From Coemansia sp. RSA 487 (taxonomy: Eukaryota; Kickxellomycota; Kickxellomycetes; Kickxellales; Kickxellaceae), in NCBI GenBank assembly GCA_027577595.1, contig JANBRJ010000004.1, forward strand, positions 310,001 to 374,000: DNA of 64,000 nt, in the 5' to 3' direction. Shown here piece by piece: positions 9,909-20,217 of the stretch; within the stretch, counting starts at the first letter, position 1, and the number at the start of each line of letters is the position of its first letter. A model generated the notes under the pieces. That model was not told the DNA's origin, made no database searches, and saw nothing but the letters and a program-made list of their open reading frames with translations. A program made the translations under genes and the position numbers.

Positions 9909-11826
9909 CTAGTCAACAGAAATCTTTGCATCAAGAACAGAAAACTCTTTGAAGAAATGCTCAAAGAGCCTGACCATCATGCCAACATCATCCGTTCCGC
10001 AAACTTCGCGGATGCTGTGCATGCTGAGCAGAGGGTTGCCAATGTCGACTGTGCGTAGACCAAGCTGTGCGCTCAGCATCGGACCAATGGTTGATCCACA
10101 GGGCGAGTCATTGCGAACAACAAACTCCTGAATAGGAATGTCGTGCCTTGAGGCAATGTCCTTCAGGATGGTTGAGGTGACTGCAGTGGTCGCATAGCGC
10201 TGGTTGGCGTTGATCTTGATTGCAGGACCCTTGTGCAGCTCAGGACGATGGTTCTCCTCGTGCTTCTCGCTATAGTTCGGGTGCACTGCATGGGTGACAT
10301 CCGACGAAATCAAGTAGCTGTTGGCAATGGACGCCTCAAAGCATGACTTTCCGCAGTTTTCAAAGCTCTCATGGACTCTCCGAAGAGCAGATTCGATCAG
10401 CGCCGAGTTTGCGCCGTACGCAGACGTCGAACCGACTTCCTCGTTATCAAACAGCGCAACCATACGGATATGTGGGTCGTTGTTGGCTGGGTCGCCAGCA
10501 TGGCTGTTGATGAGACCCTCAATGGCGCAGTACGACGAGTTGAGGTTATCCAGGCGTGCCGAGTAGATGAACTCGTTACAGATGCCGCCAATGACAGCCT
10601 TGTGCGTGTCGTACAGACATAGCTCAAAGTCAAAGATATCAGAGACACTAATCTTCAGCTCCTTGGCAATACGCTCAAGAAGGATCGGATGGTGCGCGGG
10701 CTTTTTGGCCCCACTGTCCTTGGGGCTTTCATCGCTCTTGTTGCCATTGAGTGCCTTGGAGACGGTTGCAAGGATCGGCGTCAAGTGGGTTTCCTTGTTG
10801 AACTTTATGCCATCGCTCAGGGTGCGGTCAAGGTGGATAGCTAGCGAGGGAATGCGCATGATTGGCTCCTCGATTGCAACCAGACGGCTGGTGTAGCCAC
10901 CATTGGCATCCTTCACCATCACGCGTCCAGCCACGCTTAGATCGCGATCGAACCAGGTGTGCCTACACGTACCAAACAGCACATAACGAGCAGAAATCAA
11001 AAATCAAAAGTTATCAATACACACGCAAAACAGAACCAGATATGCAATTGATCAGATCAAGAACCATCCACTTTTTTTCGCACGATGATGCACAGCGATG
11101 CAAAAGAGGATGAAACATGTGCAGAAGAAGCGATTTGCCAGACGCGCATGAATGGCAGAATTGTTGATAACCAGTCTACAGTAAGGTTATTTATGCCCTC
11201 CAAAAATGGACAAGGTTTTCTGCTGCTGCAGCTTGGTCTGTGGGAAAAAAAGTAGAATCAAACTTTTCTTTGAAGAGTCCGATCTGACCAAAGCTGCTGT
11301 TGCAACATGGAACTGGCTCATCCAGATCTCTGCAGACAATACTAAGGGGAAAGCTGGTTGTACATACCAAAGGCCACCGCCATAGACCTGAACGCCGACT
11401 TGGAGGAAACCGCTGCCAGACTTTCTGGACACGGGCTTCAGCTTGAAACACGGGCTGTCTGTGTGTGCGCCAACAGCAGATACTCCATTGCCAGGACGCT
11501 ATACCAAGAGGAGAAGTCGTATAAATTAGCTGCAGATTTTGCAAAGTTTTTTTTTTTTTGGATTCTGCCAAGCTGAATTAGAAACTTACGAATTTGCCGC
11601 CGACTGAAAAGGCCACGAGAGAGGAGCCGTTGCGGGTAAAGAAGTATCTGCCATTGGGCTGGATAGCGCCTTCCCAGCTCTGCTTTTCCTTGAGCTCAGT
11701 AAACTGGGCGCTCCTGAGCCACTTACGACAGACATCAACAACATGGAATGGGCTGGGAGACTTGTTGACAAAATCGACAAGCTGCTCGGCCTGGCGATGG
11801 AGCTGAGACTTTGTAAGCGGAGACAT
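9909..11826 (-). CDS. Aspartyl aminopeptidase, M18 family (three exons)
   Basis: A metallo-aminopeptidase that removes N-terminal Asp/Glu (DNPEP, yeast Ape4). Three exons give an in-frame 473-residue product, the family's usual length. Exon 1 is 11826-11590, exon 2 is 11498-11368 and exon 3 is 10962-9909. Junctions are GTAAGT...TAG (91 bp) and GTATGT...TAG (405 bp). The second splits the Trp codon in [13 protein letters not shown]. Metal and catalytic motifs visible: GAHTDSP (zinc His and catalytic Asp), the bridging D-N-x-N-S-S region ([10 protein letters not shown]), the FDNEEVGS glutamates, [11 protein letters not shown], and the end [11 protein letters not shown]. Intron 1 has a long poly-T tract at about 11546-11559 on the plus strand. 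The gene converges with the ATRIP-like gene. Confidence 0.93.
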
Positions 11827-13489
11827 TGACTTAGTTGATGCTGCGTTGTAGAAACACGAGTAAAAACAAATAAAGTATATCGTATTTAGACGAAGGAAGG
11901 CGCAGCAGAGTTTGTGGAGCTGGAAACAAGAGAAAGAGTGGGAAAAATAATGTGGCTGGATATAAAGAGGAGAGAAAGATTGAACCACACACACCAGATG
12001 ACCGAAAGGGGAGAAGGGGCAGGAAACCCAGTGACGGAATTTGTTAGACTTTTCTTGAAAGAGTGCAATCCAGGGCTTGTTAATGTATATTCGTTGAAAG
12101 CAATGCCTACAATGCGATGCCAAAAAGATCTTTGCAGTTATCATGGGCACAATGTGCTACTTGTTTATTATTTGCAGTTTATTGCAAATGAAGTGACTAT
12201 AATTTAACGCCCTTGTTTGGATGGTTTATTAAGGGGCTATTAGCATAAACAATAAATAATAGCCCCTTGTTGCAAACGGCAATCCCGGCACCAGACGAGG
12301 CATTGTGACGCTGTTATCTTTATATCTTGTATAGAGAAGGAATTCGGTTACCAGCTCAGCATCATATTTAGAAACAGATATTGAACATTTATGCCTGTTG
12401 CGCATAAACAAGCAATTTACAAAAGCATACCAACTATCAAACAATTGGCAAATGTATAGAGCAAAAGCTGCCAGCCTGCACCGCCGTTTGTTTGTCTTGT
12501 GCCATCAACCAAACGGATGTACTGACGTTAGAATGATGGCAGGGGTACATGGCAGCGGCTAAACACAGATTCAGCACGCGTGGTTTAAGGAGGGAGGTAT
12601 CCCTTGCAGAATAGGGAGGATGAGAGTCGGGATTGTAAACAAATAAGGCTGTGGCCAAAACAAATGGTGTCTGAGATGTTGCAAACACAACAACTTGAAA
12701 CGAAAGCAGCGATCTGACACATCAAAAGGAGAATTCAGCCAAAACCAACAGTCTTAACGCAAGATCTGCAAAAGGGAAAAAAAACAATGAACAGCTCGTG
12801 AAAATCGGAGGCGCCTTCCAGACAAAGGGCAGCGTAAAAAGAAGACGGGGCGGCTTCTTGGTCGACGGAGCAGCCCAGCGTTTTAAAGCAGAAATATTCT
12901 TGGCTGCATTAGAGCTCAGAAAGCCACATTAGCTGTAAACACCCTCTTCTCCCTCTCCGCTCAGCAAGCCTCGTCTGTTTTCTGCTCTTCAATCGCACAC
13001 ATTCTTTTCCAGCTCTTTTCTCGCTCAAAGAGCTTGCTCCATCTTCCCCTCCCCCTTTTTGTATCCAGTCTCTTTGTCTCACATTCTCCGTGTCTAAATC
13101 CTTGGATCCAGTTCTCTGTATATAACCAAGAGTTAAACGACTCTCCCTGCCTTCCTCTCCGCACCTGCCAGGCTTCCCTTTTGACTCTCCGCTGTCTTTG
13201 TATTCGGCAGTTGTCTTATTTTTTACTCCTATCACTTTTTAGCTGCATTTCTCGGCGCAATTTCATTGCCTGATTCAGGTACTCGCCTTCCTTTTTGGTC
13301 CTGGCGTCGCTGGAGCTTCATTTTTATTACTTGTGTTTTCACTGACTCTTCACATATTCTTATCACACACACGCTGCTATCCTCCATTGTACACCGTCGA
13401 CTTGCTTTGGCCTCTTCAGTGACGACCGCAAGGACAGACCTCCTGCTTCTGTTTATCTCACATTTTTGACTGCGTCTTGCTTCTAGACC
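11827..13489. other. Long divergent region between aminopeptidase and kinase genes
   Basis: About 1.66 kb. The last 550 bp before the kinase ATG are strongly pyrimidine-rich on the plus strand (many TCTT/CTCC runs), typical of a long leader or promoter. A near-palindrome around 12225-12265 (aaggggctattag ... aatagcccctt) could form a hairpin. No coding frame looks real. Confidence 0.4.
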
Positions 13490-16400
13490 ATGGGACGACT
13501 CTCACTAGCCATCGGTCGCCACAAGGAGGGCAGCGACGGACGCACAAAACCCAGGCATCTAAGGACTTCGATACGCGGGCTTTTAGGAATTCCTGGCTCT
13601 GAGCGTGCTAGCGTAGACCTTGGCGAGGTGGGTGACCTTGCTGATGAGCGCATCAGCACGCCTCGCTGCAACCCCGGCACATCCAAACTGTCAAAGGAGG
13701 AGAACTCTTGCTCCACTGCGACCACAGCCGTCAATACGGGCGACCTTTCGGCTGCCATCATGCCACAGAATGCTTCCGAGGCTGTTGTGGGCGATGCAGC
13801 GCTGCTATCTTCCAGCACTAGCGTTCCTGAGGATGCAGATTATCGCTTGTTCAGCACACCGTTGGCAAGCAAAACACAGCCACCATCCGTGCCCGCTGCA
13901 GCTCCCTCAAATCTGGCCAACATAACACATAGTAGCACAGAAGCGCCGAATGACGATGTTGTCAATGCGCAAGAAGCAAACGCCTCAGCACAAACACAGA
14001 ATAAGCAGTCGCCCCCCACCACCGACGCTAGCACTTCCATGCATGCACATGCAGATGCAGAGGTTGTGCCCATTTCCCGCTTTCCATATACCGCAGGTTC
14101 TGCTACTGCCGAACAGGCCGCTGCAATGGAGAGATACTCGATCGGTACCGGCAATGATGTCGCTTTGCAAGGCCGGACAAGCAAGGATGACGATAAAAAT
14201 GGCTGGCGGCGGCGCGGATCCTTGATCAGCTCGCGCCTGGCCATGCCTTCACGCAAGGACAGTGGTGCTGGGGGCAATGGCAATGGCAACGGCAACGGCA
14301 ATGGCCGCACGCTCATTCGAAAGGAGTCAACACCCCTCTTTGGCTCTGGCAAAAACCACCATTTCTGGCGTAGTGGCGGTGCGCACCGCAACTCTATGAA
14401 CGCCCATGACGAGCGCCCTCTGCCGCCGCCGCCACCACCACCAAAGCATGTAGAGGTCATTGCTAGACAAGAGCGCACACATCGCTCGTCATCTGTGCCG
14501 TTCATCACTCCAATTCTTTCTGCAAAGGACAGCAGCGGCAGCCTCTTTAGCAATGATGGCTCCAGTGCTTCGCGCGGCTTAGCTTCTGGCCCTAGTTCTA
14601 GAATGCCCATGGCGTCTCCCTATCTTCGTGCCGTGTCCAGCGGGCTTACGAGAAGCACCACAGGCGGCAACAGTAGCGCAGGTGCAATTGGCCGGTTGAA
14701 CCAGAATCACCACTCAAAGTCTATCATCGCCTCACGTCATGCCCAGGATCGCCTCCCCAGGATCATGCTGTCAGGCGGATTTGACGGAAGTGGATCGCGT
14801 GGTCCGCCCTCTCCGCTTGCTCTGTCCGTTCCCAGCGACAAGAAGACGGCAGCTACTGCGCCAATGACGTTCTTAGTTTCGCCACGGCCGCGTGCTGGCA
14901 GTGGAACGAAGCGTGGGAGCGCAGCGCCGCTTCATACTCTCAACAAAAGCTCTACTTCGAGTCGCGAGTTCAATCTGTGCAAGCGCACCCTCTCTTCAAC
15001 GACAATCCCATCCCTGGATCTGAACTCACCGAGCTCGCCCAAGGCACTTTCAGGAGGCGTCGATCTGTCTGAATTTGGTGTTTCCACAGAGTATACCGAG
15101 ACAAGAAGCAACCTACCACTACCACCATCGCCTGTTTCTGCCGGCACGCCTGCAAGAAGCATAGCAAGCGCATCTGCTGGTGCTACGTTCGAGCCCCTTC
15201 ACGAGTCGGCAGCTGAGGACGAGGGCAATAGCAACTCACAAGCAGCCTCTGGAATTGTGTCTGCTGCAGATAATGGCGCGGCCAGGGAATCTCCGAACCA
15301 CAATGCATTTTCGCAGCCAGCTCAAGGCTCGAGTTCCAACGGCGGAGACTCCGGGTCGACTGATGCAGTCCACGAGACCCATCACATGGAGGTCCAGCAT
15401 GATCCGCGCACCGGGCGCAAGATGATCAACCAGTACATGATAATTCGCGAGCTGGGCCGTGGTACTCATGGCAAGGTCAAACTGGCGTTTGACACGATTA
15501 CCGGAGAATACTATGCGATCAAGGTGATTGACAAGGAATCGCAGGACCGGCGGCTACGGCCCAATGCCCATTCACACAACGCCAAGCGCGCAAGAGATGC
15601 AGCAGCAGCCGCCGCCGCACAAGGCTCCGGCCACCGCCGGTCGCGTGGGTACCTGCGTATAGACTTTGACAAGATGGAGAAGGTCAAGCGCGAGATTGCT
15701 ATTCTGAAAAAGTGCCGCCACCCCAATGTTGTGCGACTGCGCGAAGTGATAGACGATGCGCATGCCCGGCGTATATACCTTGTAATCGAGTACATGGACC
15801 AGGGCGAGATTGTGTGGCGCGATTCAAGCAGGCTTCCAGCAATGTCGCAAGGCGAGGCACGCAGCGTTTTCCGCGATCTTGTTTTGGGCGTCGAGTACTT
15901 GCACTATGTAGGCATCCTACATCGCGACTTGAAGCCCCAAAATCTTCTGAGAAACAAGGCAGGCACGGTCAAGATATCCGACTTTGGTGTGTCGTTTCTC
16001 AGCCGGCGAATGAGCAAAAGGCATCTAAAGGAAGACGAGAAAGCCGACAGTAGCGTGTCTGCGGATGATACTCCTGCTTCGTTGCCGCCCAAGCCTTCCC
16101 AGCAGGCACACGACACGGCGTCCTCGATCCATTCATCAGCGCATACACATGCAATGCCGCCCTCGCCGCTACGTCCAGCGGGCATGCGGCCAGCAAAACA
16201 ACTCTCGTCTCTACATCGCTACGCATCTCAGCCCGTGATGAAAAGCTCGTCATCGTCAAAGCTTGCCAGCGGCCCCGTTCTTCACCGGAAAGCGTCAGTA
16301 TTGTCATCGAGCTCAAAGAACCTCCTTACTAGCAGTTCCGGCAACTCCAGAGAGAGCGACAAGAACGTCAGCATTAGTGGCTCTGAGGGTTTGAAACAGC

Positions 16401-18346
16401 CGTCAAGTGGCTTGCAGCAGCTATCGGATCGGGCTTCTGTCCCTGTGACGCAGCTCAAGAAGCTTTGTATTCATAATCCCTCAGATGTAGCTGATGACAA
16501 GGGCCAGAGACAGAGCCAGGGCAAGCAGCAGAACCAGCGTCCATTCAGTCAGTCGATCCAGTGGCCAGCAACGATGGGAATGACCAACGAGTTTGGGCAC
16601 CGTAAGGCCAGCTTGCCGCTTCCTGTACGGCCAGCCACCGACCACCACCAGAGGCAATTGTCAAACGACTCAGACTCGTCACAGATGTGCAAGCTTCCCG
16701 TCGAGATCCTCTCTGCCGACTCAAACGTCTATGACCCCTTTGACTCTTCAGATAGTGCAGAGTTTTTCTCATCGGAAAATTCAGACAGCGACAGCGACTA
16801 CGGCGGCAGCAATTATCCACAAAAGGGCTATGCCGAGGATGGCAATAGCAGCCTAGACGACAATTCCGAGGATGGAATTGTTTTTGGAGCTTCCACGGTA
16901 CGGCAAGACGCATCGTCTAGCAACAATAATTCACCTACTACAGAGCTGCCTACCATTGAGCTTCCAGCCGAAAGCATCGGCCGTTCAAGCAGACACGGGC
17001 GGAAAGGAACACTTGGTGAGATCGACTTTGCCTACGACGAGAAGGATGAGGAGCGCGAGCTTGCAAAGACAGCTGGCACGCCTGCGTTCTTTGCGCCAGA
17101 GCTGTGCTGCACCACCGAGGAGCTTGCAAAGGTTCTGAGAGAGGAGCGTGTTAAGCGCCAGACGTGTTCCAAGAGTGCGCCGCGTCACCGCTATAACACT
17201 GATCCGCTGGGCGCGGCTACCTTGTCCCATGCTGCTACACCTGGTCAGCACTCTATCGAGAATGAGCAGATAAGCGGCCATAAGGAAGCTGGAGGGAGCA
17301 ACCGGCCAACGTCGCTCTATGTTGAGAGCAGCACTACGGCTTCTGGTCATGGCTTGGGCGGAGCTAGTATTTTGGGAAATGATACACAGCGGGTACCCTC
17401 GAATCCTAGAAGCATGAAGCGCCATTCGATGCTTACGTCGCTCCTTGCTCGTCCGTTTTCTGCACGAAGCCGGTCGTCCGCCAACAACAACAGCAGCGGT
17501 AGCAACAGGAGTAGCGCCAACGAAGGACAGCTAGGTGATGTTCAGGCAGCGCTCGATAGCCTGGAAAAGGCGGCTGTGAATGCAGGGTCAAGTTCTCCCG
17601 GCTCTGGTCTCGATGAAGTTTATGATATCGAACAGTCTTCTGGGCATGGTGTGGATGATGAGCTTCCATCCAATGTGATCACACATGCTATCGACATATG
17701 GGCAATGGGTGTCACCCTTTACTGCCTGATCTATGGGCGTGTGCCGTTCCAGGCGTCGACCGAGTTTGAGCTCTTCAGCATTATCCCACACCAGCAGGTC
17801 GAGTTTCCCGAGTATCTGGAGGTTGGCGATGAGGAAGAGTGTAGCGGGTTTGGGGGTATGTTGTTCAACCCTTCTAGCAAACATGGAGACAGCGACACAG
17901 CAGATGCTGGCTCATTGCCACGGGAACCAAGCAAGCGGCACGTAAAGCTGCCTCCTTTAGATCCCGACCTGTGCGATCTGTTGCGCCGCCTTCTTGACAA
18001 GGATTTCAGGACGCGGATTACAATTGAAGAGATCAAGCATCACCCGTGGGTAGTGCGCGACCTTGACCGCCCATCGAGCTGGGCCAAGGAGACTGATCCG
18101 ACGCACCGGCCATCGTTTGTGATTACATCACAAGAGGTCGAGCAGGCAATGGTGCCCAAGGTACGGCAGAGCCGAGGCTTCAGGGCTTCGGTAAAGCGGC
18201 GCATATCGATGCTCTCGCCGCTTGCTGGCTCCCGGCGCCACCGTGCTAGTCAGCAACAACAGCGGCAACAGATGCAACGAGTCAAAGGCGATGGCCAGAT
18301 GTCGGCAAAGACAAAGTCATCACTGGACTGGCTCAAGATCTGGTAG
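13490..18346 (+). CDS. CaMKK/Ssp1-Sak1-type protein kinase with very large insertions
   Basis: A 1618-residue Ser/Thr kinase, most like fungal Ssp1/Sak1/Tos3/Elm1 and animal CaMKK, which phosphorylate the AMPK/Snf1 activation loop. Residues 1-640 are low-complexity: Ser-rich, with a GNGNGN run and a Pro run. The catalytic part starts near 648 with RELGRGTHGKVKLAF and continues with YYAIKVIDK, HRDLKPQN (811-818), SDFGVS (D831), AGTPAFFAPE (APE at 1202-1204) and DIWAMGVTLYCLIYGRVPF (D1402). The domain ends in the helix with HPWVVRD. The N-lobe insert before DKMEKVKREI is Ala/Arg-rich, as in CaMKKs. About 370 residues lie between DFG and APE and about 200 between APE and DIW, each far above the usual 20-30. 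All catalytic residues are present. Substrate is inferred from family. Confidence 0.85.
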   Translation: MGRLSLAIGRHKEGSDGRTKPRHLRTSIRGLLGIPGSERASVDLGEVGDLADERISTPRCNPGTSKLSKEENSCSTATTAVNTGDLSAAIMPQNASEAVVGDAALLSSSTSVPEDADYRLFSTPLASKTQPPSVPAAAPSNLANITHSSTEAPNDDVVNAQEANASAQTQNKQSPPTTDASTSMHAHADAEVVPISRFPYTAGSATAEQAAAMERYSIGTGNDVALQGRTSKDDDKNGWRRRGSLISSRLAMPSRKDSGAGGNGNGNGNGNGRTLIRKESTPLFGSGKNHHFWRSGGAHRNSMNAHDERPLPPPPPPPKHVEVIARQERTHRSSSVPFITPILSAKDSSGSLFSNDGSSASRGLASGPSSRMPMASPYLRAVSSGLTRSTTGGNSSAGAIGRLNQNHHSKSIIASRHAQDRLPRIMLSGGFDGSGSRGPPSPLALSVPSDKKTAATAPMTFLVSPRPRAGSGTKRGSAAPLHTLNKSSTSSREFNLCKRTLSSTTIPSLDLNSPSSPKALSGGVDLSEFGVSTEYTETRSNLPLPPSPVSAGTPARSIASASAGATFEPLHESAAEDEGNSNSQAASGIVSAADNGAARESPNHNAFSQPAQGSSSNGGDSGSTDAVHETHHMEVQHDPRTGRKMINQYMIIRELGRGTHGKVKLAFDTITGEYYAIKVIDKESQDRRLRPNAHSHNAKRARDAAAAAAAQGSGHRRSRGYLRIDFDKMEKVKREIAILKKCRHPNVVRLREVIDDAHARRIYLVIEYMDQGEIVWRDSSRLPAMSQGEARSVFRDLVLGVEYLHYVGILHRDLKPQNLLRNKAGTVKISDFGVSFLSRRMSKRHLKEDEKADSSVSADDTPASLPPKPSQQAHDTASSIHSSAHTHAMPPSPLRPAGMRPAKQLSSLHRYASQPVMKSSSSSKLASGPVLHRKASVLSSSSKNLLTSSSGNSRESDKNVSISGSEGLKQPSSGLQQLSDRASVPVTQLKKLCIHNPSDVADDKGQRQSQGKQQNQRPFSQSIQWPATMGMTNEFGHRKASLPLPVRPATDHHQRQLSNDSDSSQMCKLPVEILSADSNVYDPFDSSDSAEFFSSENSDSDSDYGGSNYPQKGYAEDGNSSLDDNSEDGIVFGASTVRQDASSSNNNSPTTELPTIELPAESIGRSSRHGRKGTLGEIDFAYDEKDEERELAKTAGTPAFFAPELCCTTEELAKVLREERVKRQTCSKSAPRHRYNTDPLGAATLSHAATPGQHSIENEQISGHKEAGGSNRPTSLYVESSTTASGHGLGGASILGNDTQRVPSNPRSMKRHSMLTSLLARPFSARSRSSANNNSSGSNRSSANEGQLGDVQAALDSLEKAAVNAGSSSPGSGLDEVYDIEQSSGHGVDDELPSNVITHAIDIWAMGVTLYCLIYGRVPFQASTEFELFSIIPHQQVEFPEYLEVGDEEECSGFGGMLFNPSSKHGDSDTADAGSLPREPSKRHVKLPPLDPDLCDLLRRLLDKDFRTRITIEEIKHHPWVVRDLDRPSSWAKETDPTHRPSFVITSQEVEQAMVPKVRQSRGFRASVKRRISMLSPLAGSRRHRASQQQQRQQMQRVKGDGQMSAKTKSSLDWLKIW
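14272..14304 (+). repeat. In-frame GGCAAT/GGCAAC hexamer repeat in the kinase N-terminus
   Basis: A short run of alternating GGC-AAT and GGC-AAC units encodes GNGNGNGNG inside the disordered N-terminal region of the kinase. Synonymous third bases differ, so it is not a perfectly young expansion. Confidence 0.8.
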
Positions 18347-18958
18347 TGTAGAAAGCAGAGAGATATTCAATAACATCGTGTGCGGGATATAGATATCGAT
18401 GCGTAATGCTTTTCCATTTCATTTTGTGCATTAACATTGTAGAATTTGGTTTACTCTTTCTTCTTCAAGCGGGTCCAGTGGAGGGGCGGCTGAAGAGCTT
18501 GTTCTTGTTTGTTGGTACCAGTGTCTGTGAAAGGAGTGGATGCTGGATTCATAAAACCCACCTGTCTTTTGTTTTTTGAGAAGGGTGGAGGAGGAGGGAT
18601 GTTTGCACGAAACAGGCTCAGCTCACACAATCGCTTCTCAGCAGCCAATAGAAATCAACGAATGGATTTCTAAGCACTAAAAAGATGATTTCTAAGCGCT
18701 AAAAGGATTCTAGGCCAAAAAATTCGTATTTGTAATTTAGTGAAGGTGCTGGGTTTGAAGTTGACTGGTAGCGCAAACACTTCCCCCTATCCTAAAGACT
18801 TCAAACCATCATCAAAGTGGGAATAAATGAGGGCTTTCTTCTCACCTCCACCAACATTTCCTTCTTTCTACCTTTAAGCAAGAATATAATTTGTACTTTT
18901 CCTTTTTGATCCAGTTTCAAGACACAAGCACGACTCCAGCTAACTTTATTCAATCAAA
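18347..18958. other. Intergenic region kinase / first WrbA gene
   Basis: Holds two nearly identical short repeats, gatttctaagc(a/g)ctaaaa, near 18665-18710. It also has a minus-strand frame without an ATG (18451-18648), rich in prolines, that I do not accept as a gene. The A/T-rich 120 bp before 18959 are the likely promoter. Confidence 0.4.
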
Positions 18959-19558
18959 ATGGTCAAGATCTTCGTTATTACTTATTCTACCTACGGCCAT
19001 ATCAACAAGGTCGCCGAGTCCATTGTTAAGGGCCTTGAGAAGGGCGGTGCCGAGGTTGGTCGCTACCAAATCGCTGAGACATTGTCCGATGAAATCCTGG
19101 CCAAGATGCACGCGGCTCCGAAGGCCGACATCCCTATCATCGATCCAAAGCAGCTACCCGAAGCCGATGGCTACATGTTTGGCTTCCCCACCAGATATGG
19201 TACCACCCCTGCTCAGGTCAAGGCATTCTTTGATGCAACCGGCGGCCTTTGGCAGAAGCAGGCGCTAGTTGGTAAATCCGCTGGCTTCTTCTTCAGCACT
19301 GCCTCGCAGCACGGCGGGCAGGAGGTTACTGTCCTCACCACGCTCCCCATCCTCGCTCACCACGGCATCATCTACGTGCCCTTCGGCTACGCTCACCCGA
19401 ACCTGTTCGACAACAGCGAGGTTATTGGTGGCTCTGCTTGGGGCGCTGGCACTGTCGCCAATGGTGATGGTTCACGCATGCCTACTGAGAAGGAGCTTGT
19501 TATCGCCGAGGCTCAGGGCGAGAAGTTTGCTGCCGTCGCAGCCAAGCTTGCTGCTTAA
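18959..19558 (+). CDS. WrbA/Pst2-type NAD(P)H:quinone oxidoreductase, copy 1
   Basis: A 199-residue flavodoxin-fold protein of the WrbA/Pst2/Ycp4/Obr1 family, which makes two-electron reductions of quinones with FMN and protects against oxidative stress. The FMN phosphate loop TYSTYGHI is at residues 8-15. The isoalloxazine-contact segment GFPTRYGTTPAQ lies mid-protein. FSTASQHGGQE and HPNLFDNSEVIGGSAWGAGT follow. The start is the ATG at 18959 (caaaATGgtc). It is followed 660 bp later by a second copy in the same direction (37 differences in 199 residues by eye, about 81% identical). Fungal members form cortical eisosome-linked pools; whether this one does cannot be told from sequence. Confidence 0.92.
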   Translation: MVKIFVITYSTYGHINKVAESIVKGLEKGGAEVGRYQIAETLSDEILAKMHAAPKADIPIIDPKQLPEADGYMFGFPTRYGTTPAQVKAFFDATGGLWQKQALVGKSAGFFFSTASQHGGQEVTVLTTLPILAHHGIIYVPFGYAHPNLFDNSEVIGGSAWGAGTVANGDGSRMPTEKELVIAEAQGEKFAAVAAKLAA

Positions 19559-20217
19559 AGCCAGTCCTTTTCTATTAACGCAATTTTCTAGTCAGGATAA
19601 ATGAAGCTAATTCCTTTTTTTATCAGCCACCCATTGCTCACTTTCAATTGAAGAATAAAATTGCTGGTATGAACATGCTATACGCTGTCTCTAAACAGTC
19701 CATCCTTTACATCTTAAGAAAAAAGGGCCTTTCCGACTGTAACTCCAATATATAGCCTACTCCTATCTCTGTTTAAGAAAGTAATATAGACATTGTGATT
19801 TAATTCCAATCTGTTGCTTATAAAACAAGTGGAGTATTTGTAATTGATGAAGATTGTGGATGTTTCGGTAATCCGAGCAAACACTGCGAACTGAACTCAA
19901 CAGAAAGCAGCTTTTGCTAAATCGGCTCGCATTAATAATTATTAGCAGGCTGACAAAGTTGTCAGTGGGGACTTTCTGTCCCACGATTTCTAATACGCTT
20001 CTGAACAGTGACTGGTATTTCTATTTATGAGTGGATTACAAATCTGTGTTTGTGAGCTTGGAGGTATTCAGCCTCGATGGATTCGAATATAAAAAGGCAA
20101 GCTGTTCGACGCTCGTTTCATTTTGCAAGTTCAGAACTTATCATTCAACCTTTACTGTTTGCAACCAGCTTTCCCTTCTTTTTACTGTAGTTTAACTAGC
20201 CTCCATCTCCACTAAAA
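19559..20217. other. Spacer between tandem WrbA genes
   Basis: About 660 bp with no coding potential that I can support. The distal part has a TATA-like site at 20088 and a pyrimidine-rich leader (20140-20215), so copy 2 probably has its own promoter. The spacer does not look like the promoter of copy 1. Confidence 0.4.
20088..20095 (+). promoter_or_regulatory. TATA-like element before WrbA copy 2
   Basis: TATAAAAA lies 123 bp before the ATG at 20218, with a pyrimidine-rich stretch between them, the common layout of fungal TATA promoters. Inferred only. Confidence 0.4.

Noticed and set aside
10963-11367. Search for a snoRNA in the 405-bp aminopeptidase intron
   Set aside because: C-box-like and D-box-like words occur but not in the right order with a closing stem.
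18451-18648. A 65-codon minus-strand frame with a Pro run and basic end
   Set aside because: It has no ATG start, only a TTG, and no recognisable motif. It could be a last exon, but no partner exon fits upstream.
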